A stretch of 64,000 bases of DNA from CALBPI01 sp038533155 (GCA_038533155.1 JBCAZH010000006.1:28093-92092); one strand, 5' to 3'. Shown: positions 44,159 through 53,765, counted from the stretch's first letter. The notes: generated by a model not told the origin, from the letters alone. Program-made: numbers and translations.

Positions 44159-45163
44159 TCAGAGGTTCAGCCACTCCGGCATCGAGAGGCCGCGTTCGGC
44201 AAGATAGGCGCGATTGAACAGTCGTGCTTTGTAGCGCAGACCGCCGTCGCACAGGATGGTGACGATCGTGTGACCAGGGCCTAGCTCGCGCGCTAAGCGG
44301 ACGGCCCCAGCGAGATTGATGCCACTGGATCCGCCCAGCAATAGGCCCTCATCACGGATCAAATCGTAGACGATGGGCAGCGCTTCGCTGTCCGGCACTT
44401 GGCAGCTCCAGTTGATCTTGGTACCGGCGAGGTTCTCGGTGATTCGAGAATTGCCGATACCCTCGCTCAACGAGCTGCCAACGATTTTGATGTCGCCGTG
44501 TGCGAAGTAGTGATGCAGGCCGGAACCTTCCGGGTCACACAGTCCTATCGTCACGCTCGGGCGATACTTTCTAAGTCCGCGCGCGACCCCAGCCAGTGTG
44601 CCGCCAGTACCGGTCGCACAAACGAATGCATCGACCTTAGCGTCCGTTTGGTGCCAAATTTCTTCGGCCGTCGTGTGTTCGTGGGTGTCCCGGTTTGCGG
44701 TGTTGTCGAATTGGTTGGCCCAAAACGCGCTACCCGGTTGTTCCGCATTCATACGTTCGGCAATGCGGCGAGACTCGTGCACAAAGTGTGCAGGATTTTT
44801 GAATGGGACGGCGGGGATCTGTCGTATCTCGGGCCCGTACGCCGCGAGCGTTTCGACCTTCTCGGCGCTTTGGGTGTTCGGCATCACAATAATGCTCGGA
44901 TGGCCGAGCGCATTGCCCACCATCGCGAGACCGATGCCTGTGTTGCCGGCCGTGCCCTCGACTATCGTCGCACCCTCCGCCAGCGCGCCGCTCTGTCGTG
45001 CAGCTTCGATCATGCCAAGCGCCGCGCGATCCTTGACCGATCCGCCCGGATTCATGAACTCGGCCTTGCCGAGAATCTCGCAGCCCGTGAGTTCAGACAG
45101 ACGGTTCAGGCGCAGCAGTGGCGTGTTGCCGATGTGGTCAACCAGTTGTTGGCCGCGAGTCAT
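44159..45163 (-). CDS. cysteine synthase A-like PLP enzyme
   Basis: 334 residues, somewhat longer than CysK (about 310-323). HIGNTPLLRLNRLSELTGCE, the lysine in NPGGSVKDRAALGM, VEGTAGNTGIGLAMVG and CATGTGGTLAGVARGL follow. An insertion around FKNPAHFVHESRRIAERM distinguishes a branch of CysK paralogues found beside trans-sulfuration genes; substrate may be O-acetylserine or another activated serine. Converges on the gamma-lyase gene with 6 nt between stops, and overlaps prfA by ATGA. Confidence 0.85.
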   Translation of the reverse strand: MTRGQQLVDHIGNTPLLRLNRLSELTGCEILGKAEFMNPGGSVKDRAALGMIEAARQSGALAEGATIVEGTAGNTGIGLAMVGNALGHPSIIVMPNTQSAEKVETLAAYGPEIRQIPAVPFKNPAHFVHESRRIAERMNAEQPGSAFWANQFDNTANRDTHEHTTAEEIWHQTDAKVDAFVCATGTGGTLAGVARGLRKYRPSVTIGLCDPEGSGLHHYFAHGDIKIVGSSLSEGIGNSRITENLAGTKINWSCQVPDSEALPIVYDLIRDEGLLLGGSSGINLAGAVRLARELGPGHTIVTILCDGGLRYKARLFNRAYLAERGLSMPEWLNL

Positions 45164-46251
45164 TGATCACTGGCTTCCAGGGCGGCTAACTGGTCCGCTT
45201 GATACTCGTGTGTCAGGGGGTCGATCACAGCCTCTAGACCGCCTTCGAGAACATCGGAGAGTTTGTACAGCGTCAGGTTGATTCGATGGTCTGTCACGCG
45301 ACCTTGCGGGTAGTTGTACGTGCGGATTCTCTCTGATCGATCGCCGCTGCCAACGAGCTCCCGACGCTGTTCCGCTTGCGCTGTACTTTGGGCGCTGCGC
45401 TCTGCATCGAGAAGTCTGGCTTTCAACAGCGACATCGCACGTGCTCGATTCTTATGTTGTGAGCGCTCGTCTTGGCACTCCACGACGACGCCTGTCGGCA
45501 GGTGGGTGATTCGCACCGCGGAGTCCGTCTTGTTGACGTGCTGACCGCCGGCGCCGGACGCGCGATAGGTGTCCACCCTGAGGTCCGCTGTGTTGATATC
45601 GATGTCTTCGACAAGCTCGACTTCCGGCAACACGGCGACTGTGCAGGCCGATGTATGGATGCGGCCTTGGGACTCGGTCTCCGGCACGCGTTGCACTCGG
45701 TGCGCACCCGATTCAAATTTCAGTTGCGCATAGGCGCGCGAGCCTTTGACTTGACTAATGATCTCTTTGTAGCCGCCGTGTTCGCCTTCACTGGCCGACA
45801 GTATTGTGACCTGCCAACGTTGACGCTCAGCAAAGCGGCTGTACATTTTGAACAAATCCCCGGCAAATATCGCGGCTTCGTCGCCACCTGTACCCGCACG
45901 AATTTCAAGGAATAAGTCGGCGTTGTCGTGCGGATCCTCGGGGATGAGCGCTTTTTGCAGTTCAACTTCGTTCGAGTCTAGTGAGGCTTGCAGTCGCTCG
46001 ACTTCTTCGACGCCCATCTTGCGCATCTCGGGATCGCTGTCTTCCGCGAGCGCCTTCGCATCGGCCAGCTCTTGTTCGTGGGTCTGAAACTCGCGGAAGC
46101 GTTGGACAACAGGTTCGAGCTTGCTGTACTCCATCGACAACTCGCGGAACCGATCTGCGTCCGCGATAGTTTCCTGATCGGAAAGCAACGCCTCGATCTC
46201 TTCAAAGCGCTCCGCAAGCGCCTGCAGCTTGTGCAATATAGACGGTTTCAT
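45160..46251 (-). CDS. prfA: peptide chain release factor 1
   Basis: 363 residues. The GGQ motif is in RASGAGGQHVNKTDSAVRIT, and the stop-codon recognition PxT motif is VPETESQGRIHTS. Normal length. Reads UAG and UAA. Lies 8 nt after hemA, the conserved order. Confidence 0.98.
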   Translation of the reverse strand: MKPSILHKLQALAERFEEIEALLSDQETIADADRFRELSMEYSKLEPVVQRFREFQTHEQELADAKALAEDSDPEMRKMGVEEVERLQASLDSNEVELQKALIPEDPHDNADLFLEIRAGTGGDEAAIFAGDLFKMYSRFAERQRWQVTILSASEGEHGGYKEIISQVKGSRAYAQLKFESGAHRVQRVPETESQGRIHTSACTVAVLPEVELVEDIDINTADLRVDTYRASGAGGQHVNKTDSAVRITHLPTGVVVECQDERSQHKNRARAMSLLKARLLDAERSAQSTAQAEQRRELVGSGDRSERIRTYNYPQGRVTDHRINLTLYKLSDVLEGGLEAVIDPLTHEYQADQLAALEASDQ

Positions 46252-46259
46252 CGGCGTCG

Positions 46260-47567
46260 CTAGCGGTTGCTGCTGGCTGGACGGACGGGCGTTGCCGTGT
46301 CCTCTTCCTCGTGAGCAGTGGGGCGCCCGAGAAACAGCTCTTTAGCCACTTCGAGAAACTGTGCGTCGGATTCGGCGGCCGCTTCGCGCAGGCGTTCGGT
46401 AGGTTGATGCAGAATTCTCTGCGTCAGTGCGTGCACCATGTGTTGCATGACTTCATCTACCGGATGGCCCGCTGCGATGCGTCGCCGAGCATTTTCAAGC
46501 GCCTCATCACGAACGCGCATAACGGCCTCGCGAACAGAGAGGATCGTTGGCGTTGCCACCCGCTGACGTTCAGCTCGACTGAAGCGTTTTAGTTCCTCGC
46601 GAATGATCTGCTCCGCCTCAACTGAGGCCTGTTTACGCGCTTCTTGTCCGTCGGTGATGACGTTATTCAGGTCGTCGATTGTGTACAGATAGACATCGGG
46701 TTGTTTGCCAACACCTGGTTCGATGTCTCGCGGCACCGCGATGTCCACGGCGAACAGCGGTTTGCGTTTGCGGCTGCGAATCGCGGCTCGCATCATGTCG
46801 GTTGTGACCACTGCTGTTGGTGCGCCTGTCGACGTGATTAGGATATCGGCATCCGGTAGGGCGCGGTCGAGCCGCTCCAATGGCATAGCAAACCCCTCGA
46901 CAGCATCCGCCAGCCTCTGCGCGCGCTCCTCGCTGCGGTTGGCGATGAAGATCTTTCCAATGCCATGACCACGCAGGTGGCGTGCGACCAGCTCGATTGT
47001 CTCACCGGCGCCAACAAGCAACGCTGAGTGTTGTTCGAAACCGGCGAACAGTTGTTTGGCCAGACGAACCGCCGCGTAAGCGACCGATACTGGGCTTGCG
47101 CCGATCTCGGTATCCGTTCGGACCTTCTTTGCGATAGAAAATGCTTGCTCGAAAACGCGACTCAAGTGTGCGCCGAGCGCGTTGTGTTCCTGAGCGAGGC
47201 GATAAGCGGTCTTTAGCTGGCCCGTGATTTGAGTCTCGCCGAGGACCATCGAATCGAGGCCGCAAGCAACTCGGAACAGATGTTCAGCGGCAGCATCGTC
47301 GTTCCGCGTAAACAGGGAATCCCGGAAGCCGCTGCCGGTATGTTCCGACGTTTCGAGCAGTCCGGCGATCTCATCGGCTGGGGTGGGTGAGCCCGCCCAA
47401 TAGATCTCGGTGCGGTTGCAGGTGGACAGCACCAGCGCCTCGGTCACGCCGGGTAGTGCCCGAATTTCGCGCAGGGTATCGGGTTGGGCAGACTCAGAGA
47501 TCACCACCTGCTCACGGATTTCCACCGGTGCAGTGTTATGGTTAATCCCCAGAATATTGATCGTCAT
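46260..47567 (-). CDS. hemA: glutamyl-tRNA reductase
   Basis: 435 residues from the ATG at 47565-47567 (MTINILGINHNTAPVEIREQ). The catalytic cysteine is in LVLSTCNRTEIYW, the NADPH site in HSALLVGAGETIELVARHL, and FDPRARD-like dimerisation helices end the protein. First step of C5 haem synthesis. Divergent from the TPR gene, 88 nt apart; TATGAT at 47604-47609 is a likely -10 for the rightward gene. Confidence 0.97.
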   Translation of the reverse strand: MTINILGINHNTAPVEIREQVVISESAQPDTLREIRALPGVTEALVLSTCNRTEIYWAGSPTPADEIAGLLETSEHTGSGFRDSLFTRNDDAAAEHLFRVACGLDSMVLGETQITGQLKTAYRLAQEHNALGAHLSRVFEQAFSIAKKVRTDTEIGASPVSVAYAAVRLAKQLFAGFEQHSALLVGAGETIELVARHLRGHGIGKIFIANRSEERAQRLADAVEGFAMPLERLDRALPDADILITSTGAPTAVVTTDMMRAAIRSRKRKPLFAVDIAVPRDIEPGVGKQPDVYLYTIDDLNNVITDGQEARKQASVEAEQIIREELKRFSRAERQRVATPTILSVREAVMRVRDEALENARRRIAAGHPVDEVMQHMVHALTQRILHQPTERLREAAAESDAQFLEVAKELFLGRPTAHEEEDTATPVRPASSNR

Positions 47568-47655
47568 GCGCGAACTATTGCAACCCGCCTGTCTCCAAAC
47601 ACCTATGATATGCGAAGTGCGACGGAAGCGCCGCACACACGTTGGAGTGACTTGC

Positions 47656-49314
47656 ATGAAATTTCTGATCTATCGGCCGCTTGCGGTCGTGTTCGCCGTA
47701 CTTCTGACCGCTGGTGCCGGCGCGGCAGAGCGCGGTGCCGCCCTCGCGAACGCGGAGCGGGCGCTCACGGAGGGCGACTACACGGCCGGTGTCGAGGCGT
47801 ATGTCGCCGCAGCCGCAACCACAGACAATGTTGAGACGGCACGGCAAGCCACGCTGACAGCTTTCAATTTCGGTTTCGACAAACTTGCGACAACTGCGGC
47901 TAATCGCTGGGCGGATCTGGACACCACGGCAATTGAGCCCGGGCTGTACGGTGCTCTGGCAACGCTCCGCGCTGGGGATCGGAAGGGCGCGTTGCGCTTG
48001 TGGCGAGAGGTGGTCGACACTGCAGATTCACCCGTCGTCGTGTGCGAGTTCATCGAACAAAAATTGATTGGCGGTATTCGCGCTGACGATGCCGCGTGGG
48101 TGTTTGGAGAGCTCGCCGCGCGCTATAAGGACGTTCCTTGCTTGGTGTATCGCGCTGCATCCGCCGCTGCGGGTGCCGACGATGCCGAAGCCGCAAACCG
48201 CTGGCTCGAGCGCCTGGAGAAAATCGATGCATTTGATGATGAGGCAAAGCTGCTCAAAATTGCGCTGTTGATCGATGACGAGGAAATTGACCAAGCGTTC
48301 TCGGATGACGCGTTACGCTTATCAGACAGCGCTAGTGTGAAGCAGCAAGTTCAGCTCGCGTTGCTCAGCGCGCGTGCAGACGACCTAGAGAATGCCCAGG
48401 TGATGCTCGAGTTGCTGCGCGACGAAAATCCGGATGACTCCGAGGTGCTCGAGGCAACCGCGTTGGTGCAGTTACAAGCCGGCGAGGTCGATGCCTCCCG
48501 GGAGAGTTTTCTGGCGTTGCTGGATTCAGGCGGCAAGACCGACAGCGCCTTGTATTACTTGGCGCGCTTCGCTGAAGGTCAACGACGTCAGGATCAAGCG
48601 CTGCGGCTGTATTCCCAAATTGACTCCGGTGAGTTTGTGCTCGACGCGCAACAACGCGCTGCCTTCCTGTTGAGCGACCGAGCCGGGTTTATCGAGGCGA
48701 TAGATCATCTCGAAGGGTTCAGCGATCGCAACCCACGTTATGGTTTGGATCTTAGTCTCAGTCGTGCGGCGCTGTACGCACAGAACGAATTTTATGATCA
48801 AGCCCTGGAGCTGTATGAAGCGTATCTCGCGATTCGTCCGCGCGCCGAGTTTGCATTGCTTGGGCAGGCCGACACGTTGTTACGTAAGGACGAGGTAGAC
48901 GAGGCTGTTGAGGTTTTCCGCAGCGTTGTGGATATGTATCCGGAGTCTGCCAACGCACTGAACTCGTTGGGTTACACGCTGGCCGACCGGACGCGGAAGT
49001 TTCGCGAGGCCGAGAAATTGATCGATAAAGCGCTGGAGTTGGAGCCAGATAATGCGGCCATCATCGACAGCAAAGGCTGGGTGCTGTTCCGACGCGGTAA
49101 GTACAAAGATGCGCGAGAGTACTTGGAGCGCGCTTATGAACAGTTCCCGGATGCCGAAGTGGCGGCGCACCTTGGTGAAGTGATGTGGAAGATGGGCGAC
49201 GAGGAGGCCGCACGTGAGCTGCTGCAAGAAGCCTATCGGCGCGACCCTGCGGACCCCACGTTGCGCGATACGATTCGACGTCTGATGGATGAAGGCCCTG
49301 CGACTCGGAGCTAA
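47656..49314 (+). CDS. secreted tetratricopeptide-repeat protein upstream of lolB
   Basis: 552 residues from the ATG at 47656. Signal peptide MKFLIYRPLAVVFAVLLTAG with cleavage near AGAAE. The remainder is all helical with clear TPR units toward the C-terminus, e.g. AEKLIDKALELEPDNAAIID and DAREYLERAYEQFPDAEVA (about 445-530). The same family sits between hemA and lolB in Pseudomonas. Its role is unknown; outer-membrane or periplasmic scaffolding is plausible. Overlaps lolB by 26 nt. Confidence 0.88.
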   Translation: MKFLIYRPLAVVFAVLLTAGAGAAERGAALANAERALTEGDYTAGVEAYVAAAATTDNVETARQATLTAFNFGFDKLATTAANRWADLDTTAIEPGLYGALATLRAGDRKGALRLWREVVDTADSPVVVCEFIEQKLIGGIRADDAAWVFGELAARYKDVPCLVYRAASAAAGADDAEAANRWLERLEKIDAFDDEAKLLKIALLIDDEEIDQAFSDDALRLSDSASVKQQVQLALLSARADDLENAQVMLELLRDENPDDSEVLEATALVQLQAGEVDASRESFLALLDSGGKTDSALYYLARFAEGQRRQDQALRLYSQIDSGEFVLDAQQRAAFLLSDRAGFIEAIDHLEGFSDRNPRYGLDLSLSRAALYAQNEFYDQALELYEAYLAIRPRAEFALLGQADTLLRKDEVDEAVEVFRSVVDMYPESANALNSLGYTLADRTRKFREAEKLIDKALELEPDNAAIIDSKGWVLFRRGKYKDAREYLERAYEQFPDAEVAAHLGEVMWKMGDEEAARELLQEAYRRDPADPTLRDTIRRLMDEGPATRS

Positions 49315-49921
49315 ATGTGCGCTTGCGTTGACGCTCGCGCTTGGCGGTTGCGTCACGACCGGCGTGCAGGAATTGCCCAAGCTTGAGACTTGGTCCGAGC
49401 GCCAGGAAATTCTTGGTGCGCTCGAAGTTTGGTCTTTACGTGGGCGGCTCGGTATCCGGACGCCGGAAGATGCGTCGAGCGGTAACTTGAAATGGTGGCA
49501 AGAAGGCCCCAGTTTTATCGCTGAAATCGATGGTCCACTCGGAATCGGCGGCGTGCGCGCGTCGGGCGACCCGAACGCCGTGACCCTCGAAGGCAGCCGG
49601 ATCGACACTGTCACCGTCACCGATCCTGGCAACGAGCTGTACCGACAGACCGGATTGCAGGTGCCTATCGAGGGGTTGCGCTACTGGTTGCTCGGTGTCC
49701 CTGTGCCGTCGTTGCCGGCCGAGGTCGAGCAGGGCGCAAACGGGCTGCCGGAGCGCATTGTCCAAGCGGGTTGGGACATCGAGTTCAGGGAATATCGCAC
49801 GTGGTCGCTAAACCCGTTACCGCGCAGGATTGTCGCTAATTCGGGCGAAACGCGATTGACGATCGTAGTGCGAGATTGGGATATCCGCGAGCAAGGTCAG
49901 ATCGCGTCGTCATCAAATTGA
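49289..49921 (+). CDS. lolB: outer-membrane lipoprotein receptor LolB
   Basis: 210 residues. Signal peptide with lipobox LALGGC at residue 21, then the LolB beta-barrel (WSLRGRLGIRTPEDASSGNL and LRYWLLGVPVPSLPAEVEQG). Accepts lipoproteins from LolA and inserts them in the outer membrane. The start lies inside the TPR gene. The usual downstream ispE is missing. Confidence 0.93.
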   Translation: MKALRLGAKCALALTLALGGCVTTGVQELPKLETWSERQEILGALEVWSLRGRLGIRTPEDASSGNLKWWQEGPSFIAEIDGPLGIGGVRASGDPNAVTLEGSRIDTVTVTDPGNELYRQTGLQVPIEGLRYWLLGVPVPSLPAEVEQGANGLPERIVQAGWDIEFREYRTWSLNPLPRRIVANSGETRLTIVVRDWDIREQGQIASSSN

Positions 49922-49979
49922 CATCAACGGTTCGGATGACCAAACTAGCGCCTCTCAGCGTACAAGCGCCAGGTTCTTC

Positions 49980-50055
49980 TGGGGTGTAGCCAAGTTGGTA
50001 AGGCAACGGGTTTTGATCCCGTGATGCGCAGGTTCGAGTCCTGCCACCCCAGCCA
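49980..50055 (+). tRNA. tRNA-Gln (UUG anticodon)
   Basis: 76 nt including encoded CCA. Acceptor TGGGGTG pairs with CACCCCA, D arm GCCAAG-TTGGTAAGGC, anticodon stem ACGGG/CCCGT around loop TTTTGAT (anticodon TTG), T arm GCAGG-TTCGAGT-CCTGC. Located between lolB and prs as in Pseudomonas. Confidence 0.97.
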
Positions 50056-50082
50056 TTCCCGGCCAATTTCACCTTTTGGGGG

Positions 50083-51042
50083 GTGGGTTTGGAAATTGCA
50101 AGTCTCGCGTTGTTCAGCGGCAGCGCGCACCCGAGACTGGCGGCGGATATCGCGCGCCATCTTCATGTACCCCTCGCGAAGGCGCACGTCGGCCATTTCT
50201 CCGACGGTGAAACCACGGTCGAGATTCTCGAGAATATTCGCGGTCGCGAGACGTTCATCGTCCAGCCAACCTGCCCGCCAGCCAATGAGCATCTCATGGA
50301 GTTGCTGGTCATGGTCGATGCGTGTCGTCGGGCGTCGGCATCGCGCATCACGGCCGTGGTGCCGTACTACGGCTACGCGCGTCAGGATCGTCGACCACGT
50401 GCCGCGCGTGTACCGATTACCGCGAAACTCGTTGCTAAGCTGATTGCGGCTGCGGGCGTCGATCGCGTTTTGACGGTGGATTTGCACGCCGATCAGATCC
50501 AAGGCTTTTTCGATATCCCTGTGGACAACGTCTATGCGTCACCGATTTTGCTTGGCGATGTATGGAAGAAGAAATATCCCGATATGGTCGTCGTCTCGCC
50601 GGACGTGGGCGGTGTGGTTCGGGCGCGTGCACTGGCGAAGCGGCTTGATGATGCGGACTTGGCGATCATCGATAAACGGCGCCCACGGGCCAACGTTTCT
50701 GAGGTCATGAACATCATCGGTAGTGTCGAGGGCAAACAGTGCATCTTGATCGATGATCTCGTGGACACGGCAGGGACCCTGTGCCAGGCTGCGGCCGCGC
50801 TGAAAGAACATGGCGCAGAACGGGTGTGTGCGTACATCACCCATCCGGTCTTTTCTGGCCCAGCGATCGAACGTATCGATAACTCTGAATTGGACGAGAT
50901 GGTGGTGACGGACACAATCCCGTTGTCCGAGGCGGCTGCGAACTGCAGCCGTATTAGACAGCTCAGTACCGCTGAGTTACTCGCCGAAACGCTAAGACGG
51001 ATCTCCGACGAAGAGTCGGTCTCGAGCCTCTACGTCGACTGA
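50083..51042 (+). CDS. prs: ribose-phosphate pyrophosphokinase
   Basis: 319 residues from GTG at 50083; a TTG at 50089 lies 5 nt after a GGGGGG tract and may be the true start. Makes PRPP from ribose-5-phosphate and ATP. Motifs: HFSDGETTVEILENIRG, YYGYARQDRRPRAARVPITA (ATP loop), DLHADQIQGFFDIPVDN and the PRPP loop CILIDDLVDTAGTL. Begins 27-33 nt after the tRNA-Gln CCA, so its mRNA could share a transcript with the tRNA. Confidence 0.97.
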   Translation: MGLEIASLALFSGSAHPRLAADIARHLHVPLAKAHVGHFSDGETTVEILENIRGRETFIVQPTCPPANEHLMELLVMVDACRRASASRITAVVPYYGYARQDRRPRAARVPITAKLVAKLIAAAGVDRVLTVDLHADQIQGFFDIPVDNVYASPILLGDVWKKKYPDMVVVSPDVGGVVRARALAKRLDDADLAIIDKRRPRANVSEVMNIIGSVEGKQCILIDDLVDTAGTLCQAAAALKEHGAERVCAYITHPVFSGPAIERIDNSELDEMVVTDTIPLSEAAANCSRIRQLSTAELLAETLRRISDEESVSSLYVD

Positions 51043-51107
51043 AGTGCCACTGCAACAGCCTAATTGCCGGAATTCTCAATAGATTTCGACATTTAGGCGC
51101 GGTTCTA

Positions 51108-51136
51108 TCGACAGCACCCACAATTTCGACTAGACT
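51108..51136 (+). promoter_or_regulatory. sigma70-type promoter for rplY-pth-ychF
   Basis: TCGACA (5 of 6), 17-nt spacer, TAGACT (4 of 6). Transcription would start near 51143, giving a leader of about 87 nt before rplY. Confidence 0.5.
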
Positions 51137-51229
51137 CGCGCCCGCGATGGACGAAGCCGTGTCGACTGGTCGCAAGTCGACGATCTGGCCCAACGCAAAT
51201 ACAACACCCCAACTCAACCGGAGACTGTC

Positions 51230-51892
51230 ATGAGTGACAACACTGATCTGGTTGCGGAATTCCGGGAAGACCAGGGCAAAGGTGCGAGCCGCCGCCTGCG
51301 TAAAGAAGGAAAAGTACCCGCAATCTTGTACGGCGCTGGCCGTCCGCCACGCGCGATTTCTTTGCAGCACAACAAATTGCTACGTGCTCTTGAAGATGAG
51401 TCGTTCTATTCGAGCGTCCTGAACATCCAGGTCGGCGACAAGAACCAGGAAGCGATTCTGAAAGATCTGCAGCGCCATCCGGCGAAGCAGCAAATTCTGC
51501 ACGTTGACTTGCAACGTATTGTCGCTGGCGAAGCCATTCGTATGAACGTACCGCTGCACTTTGTCGGCGAAGACGTGGCGCCAGGCGTGAAGATGCAAGG
51601 CGGCGTTGTGTCTCACCTCATCAACGAGGTCGAGGTCGTTTGCTTGCCGAAGCACTTGCCGGAGTACTTGGAAGTTGATGTTTCCGCTTTGGAAATTGAC
51701 AGCATCATCCACCTTTCGGAAGTACCGCTTCCTAAGGGTGTGGAGATTCCTTCTTTGGCACAGGGCGATGACTACGATCAGCCAGTGGTTTCTATTTCGA
51801 AACCTCGCGGTACGTTGGAGGCAGAAGCCGAAACGGAAGGCGACGCTACCGACGCAGATTCAGACGCTGCGCCGGAAGAGGGCGGCGAGTAA
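51230..51892 (+). CDS. rplY: 50S ribosomal protein L25 (long CTC form)
   Basis: 220 residues. The N-terminal L25 domain (EFREDQGKGASRRLRKEGKV, HVDLQRI) binds 5S rRNA; the C-terminal TL5/CTC domain follows (MNVPLHFVGEDVAPGVKMQG), ending in an acidic tail (DATDADSDAAPEEGGE). Start ATG at 51230 preceded by GGAGA. Confidence 0.97.
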   Translation: MSDNTDLVAEFREDQGKGASRRLRKEGKVPAILYGAGRPPRAISLQHNKLLRALEDESFYSSVLNIQVGDKNQEAILKDLQRHPAKQQILHVDLQRIVAGEAIRMNVPLHFVGEDVAPGVKMQGGVVSHLINEVEVVCLPKHLPEYLEVDVSALEIDSIIHLSEVPLPKGVEIPSLAQGDDYDQPVVSISKPRGTLEAEAETEGDATDADSDAAPEEGGE

Positions 51893-51907
51893 TCACGCAG
51901 AGCGCCC

Positions 51908-52540
51908 ATGGCGGATCAGATTCGTGTTATTGCCGGGCTCGGCAATCCGGGTAGCGAGTATGCTGATACCCGGCACAATGCCGGCTTCTGGTTCGTCGAT
52001 TCATTGGCTGAACGGTACGAGGCGCCGCTGAAGTTTCAGCGGCGTCTTGACGCCGAAGTGGGCCGCTTTGAAGTGGCTGGCGAGCAGATCTGGCTCGTAA
52101 AACCGATGACCTTCATGAACTGCAGTGGCGGTCCGCTGCGCGCGGTTCTGGATTACTTTCGGTTGGACATTCGCGAGACGCTGGTGGCACACGATGAGTT
52201 GGACCTACAAGCCGGCACGCTCCGATTAAAAAAGGCCGGCGGCCACGGGGGGCACAACGGACTGCGTGACATTATTGCGCACAATGGTGCCGAGTATTTC
52301 CGGTTGCGAATCGGTATCGGTCACCCCGGGCGCAGCGATCAAGTGTTAGGTCACGTGCTGAAGCGTGCGTCGAGCAAAGAGCAGGAGTTGCTGGACGAGG
52401 CGATCGAACGTGGCGTGAAGTCCGTGGCCAAGATGGTTCGTAAAGGCCCGGGCATCGTGATGAACGAATTCAATCGAAAACCGAAGAAACCGAAACCACC
52501 GAAGGTGGTCGTTGAATCGGCCGAGAAGGAACAGGACTGA
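51908..52540 (+). CDS. pth: peptidyl-tRNA hydrolase
   Basis: 210 residues, with a lysine/proline-rich C-terminal tail (FNRKPKKPKPPKVV) longer than E. coli Pth. Catalytic core GLGNPGSEYADTRHNAGF (histidine) with KPMTFMNCSGG and GGHGGHNGLRDI. Recycles peptidyl-tRNAs. Follows rplY by 15 nt. Confidence 0.97.
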   Translation: MADQIRVIAGLGNPGSEYADTRHNAGFWFVDSLAERYEAPLKFQRRLDAEVGRFEVAGEQIWLVKPMTFMNCSGGPLRAVLDYFRLDIRETLVAHDELDLQAGTLRLKKAGGHGGHNGLRDIIAHNGAEYFRLRIGIGHPGRSDQVLGHVLKRASSKEQELLDEAIERGVKSVAKMVRKGPGIVMNEFNRKPKKPKPPKVVVESAEKEQD

Positions 52541-52541
52541 T

Positions 52542-53633
52542 ATGGGTATCAAGTGTGGAATCGTTGGGCTACCCAACGTCGGTAAGTCGACGTTGTTCAA
52601 CGCGTTAACCGCCGCGGAAATCCCTGCGGAAAACTACCCGTTCTGCACCATCGAACCGAACGTTGGCGTGGTGACAGTGCCGGATCCTCGGTTGGATCAA
52701 CTTGCCTCAATCGTCACCCCCGAGAAAGTCATCCCGACGACGATGGAGTTCGTCGATATCGCCGGATTGGTGGCGGGCGCTTCGCAAGGCGAGGGCTTGG
52801 GCAACAAGTTCTTGGCGAATATTCGCGAAACGCATGCGATCGCGCACGTAGTGCGATGTTTTGAAAACGATGATGTTACCCATGTGGCGGGCAAGGTGGA
52901 TCCCGTTGATGATGCCGACACGATCAACACGGAACTCACGCTGTCGGATCTCGAGCAAGTCGAACGCGCTTTGCAAAAAGCGGAAAAGAACGCCAAAACG
53001 AATGAAAAGTCGGCTTTGTATCGTCGCGATGTCCTGAAATCAGTTCGCGATCATCTCGCCGAGGGCACGCCGCTTCGGACGATGGCGCTGGACGACAACG
53101 CCCGTGCTGAACTGAAGGACTTGCAGCTACTGACCAGCAAACCGGTCATGTACATTGCAAACGTCAATGAGGATGGATTCTCAGACAATCCGCTGCTCGA
53201 CAAGTTGACGGGAGTCGCGAATAGCGAAGGCGCTAGCGTTGTTGCGGTGTGCGCTGCGATCGAGGCGGAAATCGCGGTGCTTGATGAAGAAGATCGTCAG
53301 GCGTTTCTCGATGACCTCGGCTTCGATGAACCTGGCTTGAATCGTGTGATTCGGGCGGGCTATGCGTTGCTGGGTTTGAACACCTACTTTACGGCCGGAC
53401 CGAAGGAGGTCCGGGCCTGGACTTACCCGGATGGTGCCACCGCGCCGCAGGCGGCAGGAGAGATCCACACTGACTTCGAGAAGGGCTTTATCCGTGCTGA
53501 GGTGGTCGGATTCGACGATTACATTGCGGGGCAGGGCGAGCAGGGCGCCAAAGAGGCGGGTAAGCTGCGACTTGAGGGTAAGGAGTATCTCGTGCAGGAA
53601 GGCGATGTGATGCACTTCCGATTTAACGTCTGA
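52542..53633 (+). CDS. ychF: redox-responsive ATPase YchF
   Basis: 363 residues from the ATG at 52542, 1 nt after the pth stop. OBG-family P-loop GLPNVGKSTLF, and ANVNE in place of the GTPase NKxD, the change that gives ATP preference. A C-terminal TGS domain follows (RAWTYPDGATAPQAAGEIHT). Binds ribosomes and influences stress responses. Confidence 0.97.
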   Translation: MGIKCGIVGLPNVGKSTLFNALTAAEIPAENYPFCTIEPNVGVVTVPDPRLDQLASIVTPEKVIPTTMEFVDIAGLVAGASQGEGLGNKFLANIRETHAIAHVVRCFENDDVTHVAGKVDPVDDADTINTELTLSDLEQVERALQKAEKNAKTNEKSALYRRDVLKSVRDHLAEGTPLRTMALDDNARAELKDLQLLTSKPVMYIANVNEDGFSDNPLLDKLTGVANSEGASVVAVCAAIEAEIAVLDEEDRQAFLDDLGFDEPGLNRVIRAGYALLGLNTYFTAGPKEVRAWTYPDGATAPQAAGEIHTDFEKGFIRAEVVGFDDYIAGQGEQGAKEAGKLRLEGKEYLVQEGDVMHFRFNV

Positions 53634-53707
53634 CGCTTGACGGGATCGCCGCCCAACACAGATAATTCGCGGCCGATTCGGGTACTAGCCTGATCGACAG
53701 AAAATTT

Positions 53708-53765
53708 GGTGATGTAGCTCAGATGGTTAGAGCGGCGGACTCATAACCCGCAGGTCGGTGGTTCA
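53708..53765 (+). tRNA. tRNA-Met (CAU anticodon), 3' part lost in gap
   Basis: Acceptor GGTGATG, D arm GCTCAG-TGGTTAGAGC, anticodon loop CTCATAA, and the start of the T arm are present; the sequence stops at the N run. A tRNA-Met after ychF is also found in Pseudomonas. From position 53711 it is identical for 55 nt with the sequence after the gap, so this may be the same gene as the next entry seen twice. The A31-C39 pair in the anticodon stem is a mismatch. A CAU tRNA for isoleucine cannot be fully excluded. Confidence 0.75.
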
